64,000 nt of DNA, taken from assembly GCF_964275005.1 (NCBI RefSeq), contig NC_092705.1, forward strand, positions 944,071 to 1,008,070. The letters are read 5' to 3'. The DNA comes from Diadema setosum. Its lineage: Eukaryota > Echinodermata > Echinoidea > Diadematoida > Diadematidae. Below, piece by piece: positions 40,801-50,420 of the stretch (position 1 is the first letter of the stretch; each line of letters starts with the position of its first letter). The position numbers were made by a program, and so were the translations under genes. The notes beneath the pieces were generated by a model. The model made no database searches, was not told where the DNA came from, and saw only the letters and a list, made by a program, of their open reading frames with translations.

Positions 40801-43800
40801 TGGAGGTAATAATGCACAGGTTGACATTAATGGGGAAATGCACTCTCATCTGTGAATCACTTGTAGAAAGATATTTTCTCACCTTCTTCCTTCATATCCA
40901 CATCTGCTTCTTCCTCATTGGTCACTGATGTTGTTGTTGACTCAGAGTCATCTGTCTTCAATTCCAAAGGATTTAGTTTATTTGATCCTTTCCTCAACAC
41001 TGCAAGAAGCCCAGCAAGATCATCCCGATCCCTGCAAAAAGCACAATGACTCAGTTCAAAAACTTCACTCCAATATGCACCGTAGCCTAGTACCGTTCTA
41101 TCACTAAATAGCGATGTTGCTTTCAGAAAGTAGACAACAGCAGTATGTATTTCCTATCATTTGATTGTGACCTACCATCTCTGACTGTGACTAAGATTAT
41201 TTCACTGACTGTGACTAAGATTATTTCACTGACTGATCTGTCATAATGCTTACAGATATATCATATATTCAAAATATAATGTATCTCAATCCAAGTCTTT
41301 AAAAAGACACAAAAAATTCAAAATTTAAAATTGCCTTTTGGTCTTTCTATAATCATATAAGGAAAAAAAAATCAGTCAGTGTGAAGTTAACTGACATTTC
41401 ATCAAAATCTGCAAACTATTTCTCAAAACATTACAATGGTGTTCTCAAGTTGACTATGACCATACAGTTATACCTTCACCTGAAATATCTGAAAAGCAAA
41501 TCAGTGAACAGAGTTCTCACAGCAGTCCGTGGCTTCGATAGTTCTCTAATTTTCACCTTTTCCTCCTAAATTGCCTAAAATGTGAAATTCTCACACACAG
41601 GCAGGGCCATCTGCTCCTTGATCCTTGATGGTTTAATGCTATGTAACAATCTTTTTGAAAAGACTTTCAGGCATTAATGATAGAATCATTTTGGAATTAT
41701 GAATAAATCTATCACATACATGTATATGCATAACATGCATAAAAACAATACAATGAGAAGTGGGGGGGGGGGGGGGGGGGAGAAATGCAGTAACTGATTT
41801 AGGTCACTAGGTACCGCAAGGCTCACCACTGACTTTTTCTTTTGGTGGCCCGATAATGAAATCTGGTGGTTGGATTGGGCCATCATCACATATCTCTCCT
41901 TAAAAAGTGGTGGCCCTGGGCCTTTTAGCCACAGCTAATATCCAGCCCTGGATACTGACAAAAGGCATGAAAAAAAGGATTTTTCTTACTGTGACACCAT
42001 CTCCCATGTAGAGCTGTCCATGTCATCCTGCTCCTCTCGGTACACCCGGATGTTGGCATCATGGTCCTGCCATGGCAACGGAAATGAAATTATGGTGACA
42101 CATGTAATTCTGCACTTTCAGATGACAAATGAAAACACTGTGACCACAGGATTAAACTTAAAGATCATGAAAAACAATGTTGATGACAATGTAGTCACTC
42201 TACAAGCTAAGCATGGTGGCACTATGATAGTGACACAACTGTGGATTTTGCCCCTGAGCAAATTCCTTGACAGTTTTCCATGACAAAATGTAATGAGTAA
42301 ACAGTCATTTTGTTTGCAGAAATCATATTAGGATATCCTTGTTTATAGGCTAAGACCTCAATTTACAAATATTGCTTTGCAATTCAACAGCTGTAACTTG
42401 AACTTTCAGTATTTTGTATTAATTTTTCTACATCAAGTTTAACATATCAATGCCTGCCACATCTATGGCTTCTGCAAATGAACATCCCTGCACACATGTG
42501 CACTTAAAAAATTGAAGTAATGTTCAATTCTGGTCATATTCAACCTGCACTGAAATGACTGAGATATAGTTTTTAAAGGACATACCTTCTGGTACCAGTA
42601 CACCAGCCCCATCTTGTCCCTGCCAATGGGCTGTACTCGCATCTGCTCTGGGTCCATTTCATTCACAGCAGCCTTAAACTTGGACTTCTCATCAAATTGT
42701 GAGTCGCATAGATACTGCGGAAACAAGGTCAAAGTTCACGACATACATGTGCCTCTGTCCAGATTCCATGTATGAAAAAGGACATCAAATTTTGTCTTCA
42801 GACTTCAGTTATGTACCAATGATAATCTTGTATATCAGCAGCATAATTTCTGTCTGCCTTCAAAATATTAATCAAGCCTTCATTACAAACTTAAAGAAAA
42901 AGTTGAGACAAGAAAAAAGACAAAATACACAACCAGTTTCCCCTCCTCCCTGAAAAAAAAAAATAATGATAATCATTATGTATATTGCCAATCTGACATG
43001 CCAATCTGGCGTGCCTTGTAGTAGTTCACCCTACAGAAAATAAAGCTGCCTTGGAAAAAAGTAGTTTGAAAAACAAAACAAAACAAAACAAAACAATATT
43101 GATCCTACTCAAAACAGCTGTTTTCATAAAAACATGAAATTAGTGACTTCCCTCTATTTAAGACAAATCGATCTTAAAGCTCATATATATGGCATATAAT
43201 TGGACTGTGTAATAAACCTTAATCAAATTCATATGGCAGTTTTCATGTTTTGTTTTTCTCGCCACAGTATATCTTCTCTCAACTTCTAAAGTTCCCAATA
43301 CTCCCGTTTTTCCTTTCATCCTTCAAGTGTCATGAAATGTAATTTTGTTTTTTAATTAAATCATTCACAAAATTGCTTCACAAGTCCCAATTCATGAAAT
43401 ATGCTCACAAAATACATGTCATATAGTGTACATCACCAATATAGCAATACTTCATTATACCTTGAGAATCCCAAGTTTGGTTTCTAGTTTGCTCTGGCTG
43501 TATCCAAGAGTGTCCACTTCCCATGCAGCCATACTGGAATAGTAGCGGCTTATCTAGGAGGGGCAAAATGAGTTACATGAACATGTATCAGCATACAAAG
43601 TACAGTATATCATCAGAGTATACTTTTACAGTCTGTATACCGGTAGTTATACTCTGAGATTTATGTCGAAAAATGTGTCTTTATACAGTACTTGAACATG
43701 TATCAGCAAACGTGGTACACCTAATACTCTGAAATTTATGCTGAGAAACATAACTTCAAATACAAAATGAGATACGTACACGAACACATATCAGCATACA

Positions 43801-46800
43801 AAGTATATAATCAGTGCTGTGAAATATGACTTCAAATGCAAAATGAGATACAATGATACATGAACGTGTATGAGCATATTGTGCGAAGTATATCATCAGA
43901 GTTTATAATCTAGAATTTACATTGAGAAACACGACCTCAAATGCAAAATGTGATAAATGATCATGTGCAATGTTGTAGCATACAAAGAATATCATCAAAG
44001 TATGTTTACAAAATATGAAACTTATGTTGGAAAACATAACTTCAAAATTAAACAAATTTACACAGAACTGAATTGAATATTGAAATGATTTGTTTTATGT
44101 GGCTGCTTGGAAAGCAACGAATGCTCACAAGCAACCATAAGATCAATAGCTTTAGTCCCATCCATAAGATTTTGTGCTGCATCAGATACACGATAACTAA
44201 AAACAGTAAAGTCTTGATATCAATGTTTCTTTCTCTGTCAAGTACTAAAAAGCAAGATATTTTCACTAATTGGAGCCAATAGCCTTTTTTGCAACATGAA
44301 ATTTTCATGAATTGCCTCCGGCATTGAATGCAAATAATGTAGACAAGAGTTTTAGGGTGGATCTTAAATTTGTGAATCTTGGCTCTTGTGAAATTCAGGA
44401 AATTAAAATGCACAAAAACATTTCTGGTTTTACAGTAAGTCTTTAAGCACCAGATTGATTAAATGTTGCCTAACCTTGACTAGATGTCTTTCCCATTTGT
44501 CTACATTGACATTTTTCACCAGCCGCCTCATGAGCTTGATGATCATCTCTTTCAGGATAGGAACATCTGGAATTGAACAAAGAAAGTTGATCCATACAAT
44601 CTAAGTTAATACGAAAGCAACTGTGGTGCTATAATCATGTGAAAACTTATGATTAATAGTGGCATAAAGAATATAATGACACAGAAGTTGTTTTATGTGA
44701 AAGACAATTGTGATATATATATATAAACCTTTCAAGGAGTATTTACCATATAGTGCAGATGTAAAATATGATGTTTGCTTATCAAGTCTCAGCTGCCCCT
44801 TAACTTCGGGGATGTGGCAATAGCAAGTAAAATGGTTATCCGACTAACAGGGATGCATGTTAATTCATTCACAACCCAGATATCACACACTAATCACACA
44901 CCTCTCTGCATCAGACACACAGCACAGTATGTCACTTACAATGTACAGCCACAGTTTACTTAAAGTCACACAACAGCCTCAGTTTAGGTGTCTGCAGCGT
45001 AATTCTGCAAACAATCTGCTTGCAGCCTTGACTCAATGAGCCCTCATCAAGCCACCTGCATGCTTCTAAACATCTTTCATCTTTAAACTACACTTGTAGA
45101 TTCCCATAAGCATATGTAGCCAAATGCTGCAACATAATTAGCTGCATCCCTGTGGGTTTCATGGGGACTGAAAGTTTTTTTTTGTGTTTTTTTTTTAACG
45201 GCTGAAAGAAAGGTTAGAGTCTTGATGGAGTCAGCTGATTTTTCATTTTTCTTGACAGCTAGCCATAGTTCATAGGCACATGTATAGTGATCAGTGTATC
45301 ACTGTGTGTGTGTGTTGGGTAATAATAATAATAATAATAATATGAACACTTGTAATGCGCCGGTATCCATCATGAACAGATGCTCATGGCGCAAGAAAGA
45401 GAGGCAGAAAGAAAATACCAGTGAAAAAGAGGTATTAGAAAAGGAATTAAAGGAAATGTTTACAAAAAAGCTTGTCTAAATAACCAGGTTTTAAGTGAGC
45501 TCTTTTTAAAAACTCACTTAGACAGAACAGATTACGAATGTTTTGTGGGAGTCTATTCCATAGGAATGGGCCAGCATACAGAAATGATCGATCACCCCAA
45601 GAATTATGAGTTTGTGGTACAGCAAGTAGAGATGAGTTCGAAGACCTAAGGCGCCTAGAAGGATTGTAAGGGGTAATCAAGCTACAGTTGTAGTGAGGAG
45701 CAGTTTTATGTAGTGAATGGAAAACAAATAGCAGTGGTAACTTGAACATGATTCGATAATGAATGGGCAGCCAGTGTAGATAGACAAGTACGGTGTTACA
45801 TGTTTTCTCGTAGGTGACAATAAAACTAAACGGGCAGCATTATTTTGAAGCTTTTGAAGACAGTCTAGTTGTGATTTTGATGTGTTATACAGTAGAGCAT
45901 TACAGAAATCTAAATGAGAAGTAATAAGTGCATGCACTATCTTTTCTGTACTAGACTGAGTGAGGTACTTTCTGATAAACCCCAAGTTACGCAGTTGGTA
46001 TCGTACAGACTGACAAATACTAGAGACTTGATATGACACAGACATAGTAGAATCGAAAATAACACCAAGATTTCTGCATTTGTTAGACAATTGAATTAAT
46101 GAATCCCCTACATGTACTTTGATAATACATGCTCCAGACTTTGACATATGGGCCTTAGAACCAAACAACATAAATTCAGACTTCGCATTGTTGACTTTGA
46201 GTGAGTGTGAGTGCATCCATGCCATAACATCCTCATACATACTTCAAGCTTCTTTACAGCAGATACAGTGTTTTCTTGACCAGGTGCGAAAGATGTATAC
46301 AACTGCACACCATCAGCATAACAGTGGTACTTAACAGAGTGCTTATGTAACACATGTCTGAGTTGACTGAGGTATACAGAAAAAAGCAGGGGCCCTCCTA
46401 TGGATCCTTGGGGGACTCCGCTTTTGAGGTGAACTTGATCAGATTTTGCTTCATTGACACACACCAGTTGGTAGCGATCACATAAATAAGACTCAAACCA
46501 GCTTAGGACCTTTCCCCTTAGACCAAGAGATGACAGTATTTTCAAAAGTATTCCATGGTGAACAGTATCAAATGCAGAAGACAAGTCCAAACAAACAACA
46601 GCTGTTACCCGCCCAACATCCATCCCTGACAATATATCATTCGATAAGTTCACCCGGAGTGTATAAGAGCTGGTGCAAGGGTTTGTACAAGGGCGAAGGC
46701 ATGCAAAAATGTGTCTACTTGTAACAGTCATATGGTGAATTGGTCGTACACAGCACATTTAACATTTTAAAACATCAACCGAAGCTCTCTATCAACTTTC

Positions 46801-48152
46801 AGCATCTCACAGTTTCTTCATTACCACGGTACCGGTATTTGAACAAATTTTAAAGCTTTCTGCGGATACCATGGGAATAGATCAGGTTTATCTGGAAAAT
46901 TCCTACCCATTTATCTGGAATGCCTACCCAATTATTTGGTAAATATAACTTGCATCAGGAACTGTTTTTCGATTTGTAAGTCAAATAAGCGGAGTGTCTG
47001 ATAAAGCGGTACCTAATTAAGCGGAGTACCGTATACCAAATAATCTTTTGCCCGCGCCGCAGCATTCTGACTATGCATGACCCAGTACCAGTTATAAGCC
47101 CATGCGTAAGACATTACAATTATGACATATAAAAAGTATTAATGTAAACATCGATACTCTCGAGTGATTAATTTTTCGTGCTGAGCGGCTCAAAAACATG
47201 AATTCGCGACTTGTCAAAATCGTGCTGCACAATCTCAACCCATTCGCAATGTGCAGAGAAAATTGTGAAGATAATTTTGTGGGTTTTAGAGTTTGCACTA
47301 GCCAGAAGTAGCAAAAAATACATGAAAATTAATGTATATTGTACCGCGACAATAGCTGCATTTACAGTACACGAAGAGGACATTTTCTTTGCCATTCTGC
47401 TCCTTTTTCTTCCCCCTGGCCTGGCCCTGCTTGTTACAATACACTAGACAAATACTACTGAATCAATGACTAGTAAATTTACTAGTAATTCTGAAATTTT
47501 ACAGCATTCAGTTTTGTTCAGTTGTTGTCAACAAAAGTCTGTTAAAATGTCATGTGAGGAGAAAATCATGGTGAAAAAGAATTAGAATTTAGATGTCTAA
47601 CATAACAGACCTAGACCATGCTGAGACTGTCGGCTGAGAACAGTAAAAATCACTACGTCGGACCAGTAACTTTTTCAGGAATGGACCAATAAAGTCATAT
47701 GGGTTTAGTACACTTTAATCTTACTGGGAAATAGTGGCTGGCACAATTCCAGCATCAACAACCATACTGAGACTGAGTATAAATATGTTTTCGATTCCGT
47801 GTCTACCACTCTCTCACTAGTACGAAGGTGTACCAGTATTCTGTACGAAACTGTGCTGTGCACCTGCGTGCCTGTGTGGCGCTATTGCTGATACTACACT
47901 GTGTTAGAATCTACCTTGCTTGCCAGCGCCAGTTCCTTATGCCTCGGACAACACATGAAAATTATATTCATACAGCTCTTATTTCTTAGCTGAGATAGAA
48001 ACCGTACAATTTCATAACATACCACATTTTGATTCCTCTATGGCTTCTTTAAGTTCGGGTATGGTGAGGTCAGGCAGCTGCAACAATTCTCCATAACGCT
48101 CCAAAAAGGAGCAAATTACGGCGAAATCGGGAAACTTGTGAACGGACGCCAT
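22079..48152 (-). CDS. RSF1: Remodeling and spacing factor 1, complete, 14 coding exons
   Basis: RSF1 pairs with the ISWI ATPase SNF2H/SMARCA5 to assemble and space nucleosomes in the nucleus. Exons in transcription order: 48152-48023, 44566-44475, 43553-43461, 42714-42586, 42066-41990, 41031-40883, 38800-36174, 35506-35402, 34447-34368, 33239-33179, 31710-31377, 29869-29665, 28112-27862, 22845-22079. Each joint has GT and AG, and the phases agree. The sum is 5,100 nt, giving 1,699 residues plus TAA (the human protein is about 1,441). The N-terminus ([18 protein letters not shown]), the [16 protein letters not shown] block, a PHD finger at about 1088-1134, [16 protein letters not shown] and the C-terminal [11 protein letters not shown] closely match vertebrate RSF1. 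The middle is long, acidic and disordered. The start at 48152 (GCAATGG context) matches the vertebrate N-terminus; an in-frame upstream ATG at 48230 would add 26 residues. Confidence 0.96.
24044..24885. mobile_element. Element with four tandem X-box repeats (family W)
   Basis: The ends pair: GGTTATACCCCCGCCAAAC on the left and TTTGGCGGGGGTATAAT on the right. The interior is four imperfect direct repeats of about 160 bp. Each begins at a perfect GTTACCATGGCAAC (24176, 24339, 24500, 24659) and contains a GTCTTGCACAT..CATCTGTACC-type stretch. A (CGACCGCC)-type tract (about 24795-24835) precedes the right end. It is non-coding and nested in family B copy 3. Confidence 0.85.
25091..25484. mobile_element. 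Palindromic MITE, family A, copy 4, nested in family B
   Basis: Runs TTAAAGGGATTGTATAG to CTGTACTATCCCTTTAA with both arms (ATCAAAATTGGTTTTGAAAT and CCCGATTTTCATCAAATAAA). It sits in the right half of family B copy 3. Confidence 0.88.
25789..25819. repeat. Poly-T run in RSF1 intron 13
   Basis: About 30 consecutive T on the plus strand, hence poly-A in the RSF1 transcript. Confidence 0.95.
26196..26598. mobile_element. MITE, family I, copy 1
   Basis: TACTGTAAACATCGATATTT on the left and, inverted, TACTGTAAATGCAGATATTT on the right. Interior includes TGCTGAGCAGCTCAAAAAAC, shared with copy 2 at 47138-47369. Non-coding; in RSF1 intron 13. Confidence 0.75.
26755..26992. mobile_element. MITE, family H, copy 4
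   Basis: CTGTAAATCCAGAAATATCT on the left and, inverted, TACTGTAAAACCAGTATTTC on the right. The interior has CACAAATTGGAGCTGATGGC and AAATCTTGGCTCCTCATG, the family landmarks. In RSF1 intron 13. Confidence 0.75.
27155..27721. mobile_element. pogo/Tigger-like MITE (family K), split by another MITE
   Basis: The 24-bp terminal inverted repeats begin CAGTCCGACCTCT and differ at one position (ATTATC against GTTATC). A TA precedes the left end. CAG..CTG ends followed by a GACCTCTATTATC-type motif are typical of pogo/Tigger relatives. Family L (27441-27638) is inserted inside. In RSF1 intron 13, about 140 bp downstream of exon 13. Confidence 0.85.
27441..27638. mobile_element. Palindromic MITE (family L), nested in family K
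   Basis: GTCCGAATTCTCAATGGTGG and the inverted GCCCGAATTCTCAAAGCTGG form the ends, apparently with a CATTG duplication. GGAATAAC / GTTATTCC motifs recur, including a perfect ATTCCGCGGAAT palindrome. Confidence 0.8.
28606..29077. mobile_element. MITE with GCAGGGTTC ends (family S)
   Basis: GCAGGGTTCGCACAG on the left and CTGTGGGAACCCTGC on the right (one mismatch when inverted). Interior is full of TTCCATGACTTTTCC-type repeats in direct orientation. Non-coding; in RSF1 intron 12. Confidence 0.8.
29204..29417. mobile_element. MITE, family H, copy 1
   Basis: TACTGTAAAACACAATATTT to TTTTACAGTA. Interior has GGCATGAAATTTTCGCGAAT, TTGGAGCCCACGGCC and TTTCGCGAATCTTGG. About 214 bp with arms partly self-complementary (GCGAA / TTCGC). 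In RSF1 intron 12. Confidence 0.8.
29975..30057. mobile_element. 83-bp pogo/Tigger-like mini-MITE (family N)
   Basis: CAGTCAAACCTGACTTAGTG on the left and, inverted, CAGTCAATCTGTCTATTATG on the right, both continuing into GGCCACC. The CAG..CTG ends have TA to the right and CA to the left. Only a short loop separates the arms. In RSF1 intron 11. Confidence 0.75.
30122..30914. mobile_element. Probable family H copy 5, split by family B copy 2
   Basis: TACTGTAAAAGTTTTATATG on the left and ATATTCCCTTTTACAGTA on the right match family H ends, with CTTGGC and CATGCAAAAATATTCC near the right end as in other copies. The middle is interrupted by family B (30278-30842). More diverged than the other H copies. 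Confidence 0.6.
30278..30842. mobile_element. Palindromic MITE, family B, copy 2, uninterrupted
   Basis: Perfect 20-bp ends TTAAAGGACAAGTTCACCTT in both orientations, total 565 bp. Both arms are present without insertion, so this copy shows the full family layout: GAGGAAAATTGGACAATCCG on the left and CGGATTGTCCAAATTTCCTC on the right. In RSF1 intron 11. Confidence 0.92.
31377..31710 (-). other. RSF1: RSF1 exon 11, His/Ser/Arg-rich insert
   Basis: Acceptor CCCTGCAG, donor AAAG|GTGAGT; residues about 1182-1292. The second half ([20 protein letters not shown]) matches the conserved vertebrate block around ISYRFDEFDEAIDEAIE. Before it lies a His/Ser/Arg-rich stretch at about 1205-1243 ([18 protein letters not shown] and further RHH/RRRR), which I do not recall in vertebrate RSF1. 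It is likely disordered and basic. Confidence 0.9.
31758..31780. repeat. Poly-G run in RSF1 intron 10
   Basis: About 20 consecutive G on the plus strand, 50 bp upstream of exon 11 in transcript order. Similar runs are a C run at 32505-32525 and a G run at 41761-41780. Confidence 0.9.
32505..32525. repeat. Poly-C run in RSF1 intron 10
   Basis: About 20 C on the plus strand, so the RSF1 transcript reads poly-G here. Confidence 0.9.
33357..33532. mobile_element. MITE, family R, copy 2
   Basis: Shares GAAAAATAGGGATGATTTGG, AGAGCAGTTCCCA and AAATTCAGATTCTTTCCTCC with copy 1, and ends TGGTCAGGAGGTCT. The left end is diverged. In RSF1 intron 9. Confidence 0.75.
34082..34170. repeat. (CAT)n-type microsatellite in RSF1 intron 9
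   Basis: Imperfect ATCATCACC/ATC units, the last ten or so pure CAT, directly followed by family Q copy 2. Confidence 0.9.
34181..34349. mobile_element. Palindromic MITE, family Q, copy 2, beside an RSF1 splice donor
   Basis: CAGGGCTACACACTAACCC on the left and CCAGTGTGCAGCGTTG on the right, with ACTGGTCC / GGACCAGT motifs between. Its edge is 18 bases from the donor GT of RSF1 exon 9 (exon low end 34368). Confidence 0.8.
35402..35506 (-). other. RSF1: RSF1 exon 8, core of the PHD finger
   Basis: Residues 1100-1134. With the end of exon 7 ([12 protein letters not shown]) it gives a C4HC3 PHD finger: CxxC before the joint, then [17 protein letters not shown] and WYCPKC. Vertebrate RSF1 has nearly the same sequence. 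PHD fingers of this type read the histone H3 tail; the exact ligand here is not shown by sequence. Confidence 0.95.
36174..38800 (-). other. RSF1: RSF1 exon 7, long disordered region with repeats and AT-hook
   Basis: 2,627 bp, residues about 224-1099. In order: a Lys/Glu region with a 7-residue tandem repeat (residues about 288-357, genomic 38400-38609); a long acidic Ser/Glu/Lys region; a proline-rich run ([13 protein letters not shown], about 575-590) followed by an Arg/Glu helix-prone stretch; a basic RSLRARR block resembling the H2A-ubiquitin-binding region of vertebrate RSF1; an AT-hook core RRRGRPKKK (about 930); an Asp/Glu run (about 986-1010); a strongly basic nuclear-localisation stretch ([10 protein letters not shown]); and the first half of the PHD finger. 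Antisense open frames here are by-products of the biased codons. Confidence 0.93.
38867..39560. mobile_element. pogo/Tigger-like MITE, family E, copy 2, split by family D
   Basis: Left GTGGACTCCCATTATAACGA and right TTATAACAGGAGTGCACTG followed by TA. The inner motifs TTCACTATAACCGAACAAAG match other E copies. Family D (38991-39500) sits in the middle. In RSF1 intron 6, about 70 bp from exon 7. Confidence 0.85.
38991..39500 (+). mobile_element. Family D element, copy 1, nested in family E
   Basis: Starts TTACCTCCGCCAAGGGAGGA (inner CCTCC/GGAGG hairpin), then AACGGATTGGGATGAAACTT and a GCATGCGCGCACTAAAGTGC stretch. An inverted relative lies at 40538-40810 in the same intron. The family is undetermined and non-coding. 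Confidence 0.75.
39850..39942. mobile_element. 93-bp TTAA-bounded element, family G, copy 2
   Basis: TTAAACCATTGAAGACGAGT to CCATCCTCAACAGGTTAA, 93 bp, with the central CCTGAGAATACTCAGG near-palindrome. More diverged at its ends than copies 1 and 3. In RSF1 intron 6. Confidence 0.8.
40538..40810 (-). mobile_element. Family D element, copy 2, inverted
   Basis: Reverse complement of family D copy 1: TGCAAACCTCAAATATGTGC, AACTCCCAAGTTCATTGACC and, at the end, ACCTCCTTGTTGGAGGTAAT. With copy 1 it makes an inverted pair about 1.3 kb apart inside RSF1 intron 6. Confidence 0.75.
41761..41780. repeat. Poly-G run in RSF1 intron 5
   Basis: About 20 G on the plus strand. Confidence 0.9.
43573..44048. 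repeat. Degenerate tandem repeat in RSF1 intron 2, about 4-5 units
   Basis: Units of about 100-130 bp carry GAACATGTATCAGCATACAAAG, TATCATCAGAGT and AACATAACTTCAAAT-type blocks in constant order. The block starts about 20 bp from the acceptor of exon 3. Confidence 0.75.
44242..44437. mobile_element. MITE, family H, copy 2
   Basis: Left end eroded. The body has CTAATTGGAGCCAATAGCC, AACATGAAATTTTCATGAA and GTGAATCTTGGCTC; the right end is TTTCTGGTTTTACAGTA. It ends about 38 bp before exon 2 on the plus-strand map. In RSF1 intron 2. Confidence 0.75.
45316..46740 (-). mobile_element. 5'-truncated, inactive LINE (CR1/L2 group)
   Basis: The minus strand encodes reverse transcriptase fragments: [39 protein letters not shown] and [14 protein letters not shown], then the [15 protein letters not shown] region and the C-terminal [12 protein letters not shown] motif. 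The catalytic YADD reads YADG. At least two frame changes separate the fragments. The 3' end runs GCGCATTACAAGTGTTCAT into an (ATT)n tail at about 45319-45341, as in CR1/L2-type LINEs. The 5' part, including any endonuclease, is missing. It lies in RSF1 intron 1 in the sense orientation. Confidence 0.88.
47138..47369. mobile_element. MITE, family I, copy 2
   Basis: TTAATGTAAACATCGATACT on the left and AATAGCTGCATTTACAGTA on the right, with GTGCTGAGCGGCTCAAAAAC inside as in copy 1. In RSF1 intron 1. Confidence 0.7.
48023..48152 (-). other. RSF1: RSF1 first coding exon
   Basis: 43 codons plus one base, donor [29 protein letters not shown] aligns with the vertebrate start region [17 protein letters not shown]. 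Exons 2-6 continue the conserved N-terminal domain ([51 protein letters not shown]), which in vertebrates belongs to the DDT/WHIM-type region used for ISWI partnering. Confidence 0.93.
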
Positions 48153-48777
48153 TGCTCTTCTGTCCCGTTCTTGTATTTTCCATTGTGCATGTTTATTACT
48201 AGATTTAGCCGCAAAACCAGTCGTCTTCATATTAATTGCAATATAATTGACAATTTACAGATAAAAAATATTAAATTAGATATATTCATGTTTAAAAAAG
48301 TAATTTCGTATACTATTAGACTTGTATTGATTCATCTACATGATAAAACTCAATCTTTTAATGAGAAAATATTCAATCAAACATCTAATTGATGATACTG
48401 CGTCTACATCAAAACCCAGCTAGCATTTTGTTGGCCTGGGACGTGCAAGAGTAAAAGTCGCTGTCACGTTTAGTTTAACAAAAACAGTGGATTCTTCAAG
48501 CGTAAAAACTGTAGTTCGGGTGAAAGTTAGAAAACAAAACAAAACAAAAGAAAACAAAAGAAAACAAAACAAAACAAAAACAACGATGACTGAATCGTGT
48601 AAATCCAGTTATGTTCATTATGCACCAACAAGCGTGACACTGTAAGAAACGACAAAGCAGTATAAAATTTATATCTTACTGTAGTTAGGAAATGATTTTT
48701 TTTTTTTTTTTGATTTACAGGACTGTTTAAACACGTGTGAAATATGTTCACGATATTTGATTGTAGCACTATGGCGT

Positions 48778-49217
48778 TTAAGAGATGGTACAGTTTCGAT
48801 TGAGATGGGGCTTCAGGTTTCCGACGGTTTTTTTTTTTATGATGATCTTTTTTTTTTTCTTTTTAGATAATGAGAAACTTTTTATGAAAATTTTACTTGA
48901 AAGAGAATATAATTCTAAGAGGAATTCAGAGTTTATTTGATGAAAATTGGTTTTGAAATGGCTGATATATCCAAACCAAAGTGATCCTAGTATAAGTTGG
49001 GATCTACCCTTTATTAGAATCGCTTTACTTTGTTTTGGATATCTCAGCCATTTCAAAAGTAATTTTCATCAAAAACAAATCTTTGAATGCCACCTAGAAT
49101 AATTGTGCATGCTCTTTCATATTTCATAAAGTCATTATTTTCAAAGTAGGGGCATATCTTGCAAAAGAGTAAAAACTGACTTCTCACCTCAACCAATATA
49201 CTATACCATCCCTATAA
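48778..49217. mobile_element. Palindromic MITE, family A, copy 5
   Basis: TTAAGAGATGGTACAGTTTC to ACTATACCATCCCTATAAATT, with arms GATGAAAATTGGTTTTGAAA and TTTCAAAAGTAATTTTCATC. It lies about 630 bp upstream of the RSF1 start. Confidence 0.85.
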
Positions 49218-49328
49218 ATTTCAGTCCCTGAAAGTTCAAGAAAACATGACACACACACACACACAACAATAGACCCCCAACGGGGGCTCGAGGATGTGTC
49301 GGAGAGCGTCTGTGTCTTGGTTGGAGTA

Positions 49329-49355
49329 AAAATAATAATAATAATAATAATAATG

Positions 49356-49394
<39 letters not shown>

Positions 49395-49397
49395 TTA

Positions 49398-49454
<57 letters not shown>

Positions 49455-49456
49455 TT
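49329..49456. repeat. (TAA)n microsatellite, interrupted
   Basis: About 40 AAT/TAA units with a few TGA, TTA and GTA interruptions. Confidence 0.95.
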
Positions 49457-50358
49457 AAAAGAAATAAAAAAATAAATGTTCCATTTCTGTTAACAAACTC
49501 CGAGATCTCATTTCATGTCAATAGCCTATTCTTTGTTTGTGACAAAATAGTTTCCCGCTTCATAAAACGATCATTTCGAACACTATACATTCATACAATT
49601 GTGACTGACTATTGAAATGGCACCACAGTTTTGTTTTTATCAAAGTCTTGCAGACAAGATGAGTGTTAAATACAGTATTGCCAATTTTTGTTCAAAGTAT
49701 TTACTCATTCTACATCATGAATACGTAATATTCTGTAAGAAGTGACAGCACGTTGATCTGCAAATTGATTATGATTCATTGCAGGAGGTAGAGTTATGAA
49801 TCTTTTTTTTTTTTACATAAGAGCTATGACATCATGTATAGACTATACGTAAGATAATAGCCTATTAAGTTATGATATAAATTTCATCTTTGCAATCTGT
49901 TTGGTGCCCATAGACCTTTCTTAAAATAGCCTCGATATAATTGTAATTCAACTCACCAGTTCAAATCAAATTCATTTTCATTTTTCGACACGAGAAAACC
50001 TACTCCGGAGGCTGTCATTAATAGTTACAAAAATATACACTATATAGGCCTCTGGGCGGCGGCGTAAAATTATTGCTGTCGCGTTCATTATCCGAATAAT
50101 TTTTTATCATTTTTAGCAGGAACTGGTTGCGTTATTAGCCTAATTCTATTAGGCTAAATATGACATTATTTTGAATCAACGGGTTAATAATAATGATGAC
50201 CATCTCCTAGGATGGACATGTCGTCGTATAGTCCTACTTAATTTCTCTGTTTTTGAGCCCCTCATTAGGCCAACAATGCCGACTATCTATTCGGTGCCGG
50301 TGGTGTGTATATGCGTGATGGGATCGCTCTCGTGCGCCCAAACACCGCAGAAATGGAC

Positions 50359-50420
50359 CCTTAAAGTGATGGTATAGTGTTGATTGAGGTGAGAATTCAG
50401 CTTTTAACTTTTTGCAAGTA
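50359..50420. mobile_element. Family A fragment, copy 6
   Basis: TTAAAGTGATGGTATAGTGT, TGATTGAGGTGAGAATTC and GCTTTTAACTTTTTGCAAG match the left end of family A only; the rest of the element is absent. Confidence 0.7.

Noticed and set aside
45447-46758. Reverse transcriptase frames considered as an intact gene
   Set aside because: The catalytic YADD reads YADG, the fragments lie in different frames and the 5' part is missing; it is an inactive LINE remnant.
48153-48230. Upstream in-frame ATG at 48230 as the RSF1 start
   Set aside because: The 26 extra residues have no counterpart in vertebrate RSF1, and the ATG at 48152 has a strong context; kept only as an alternative.
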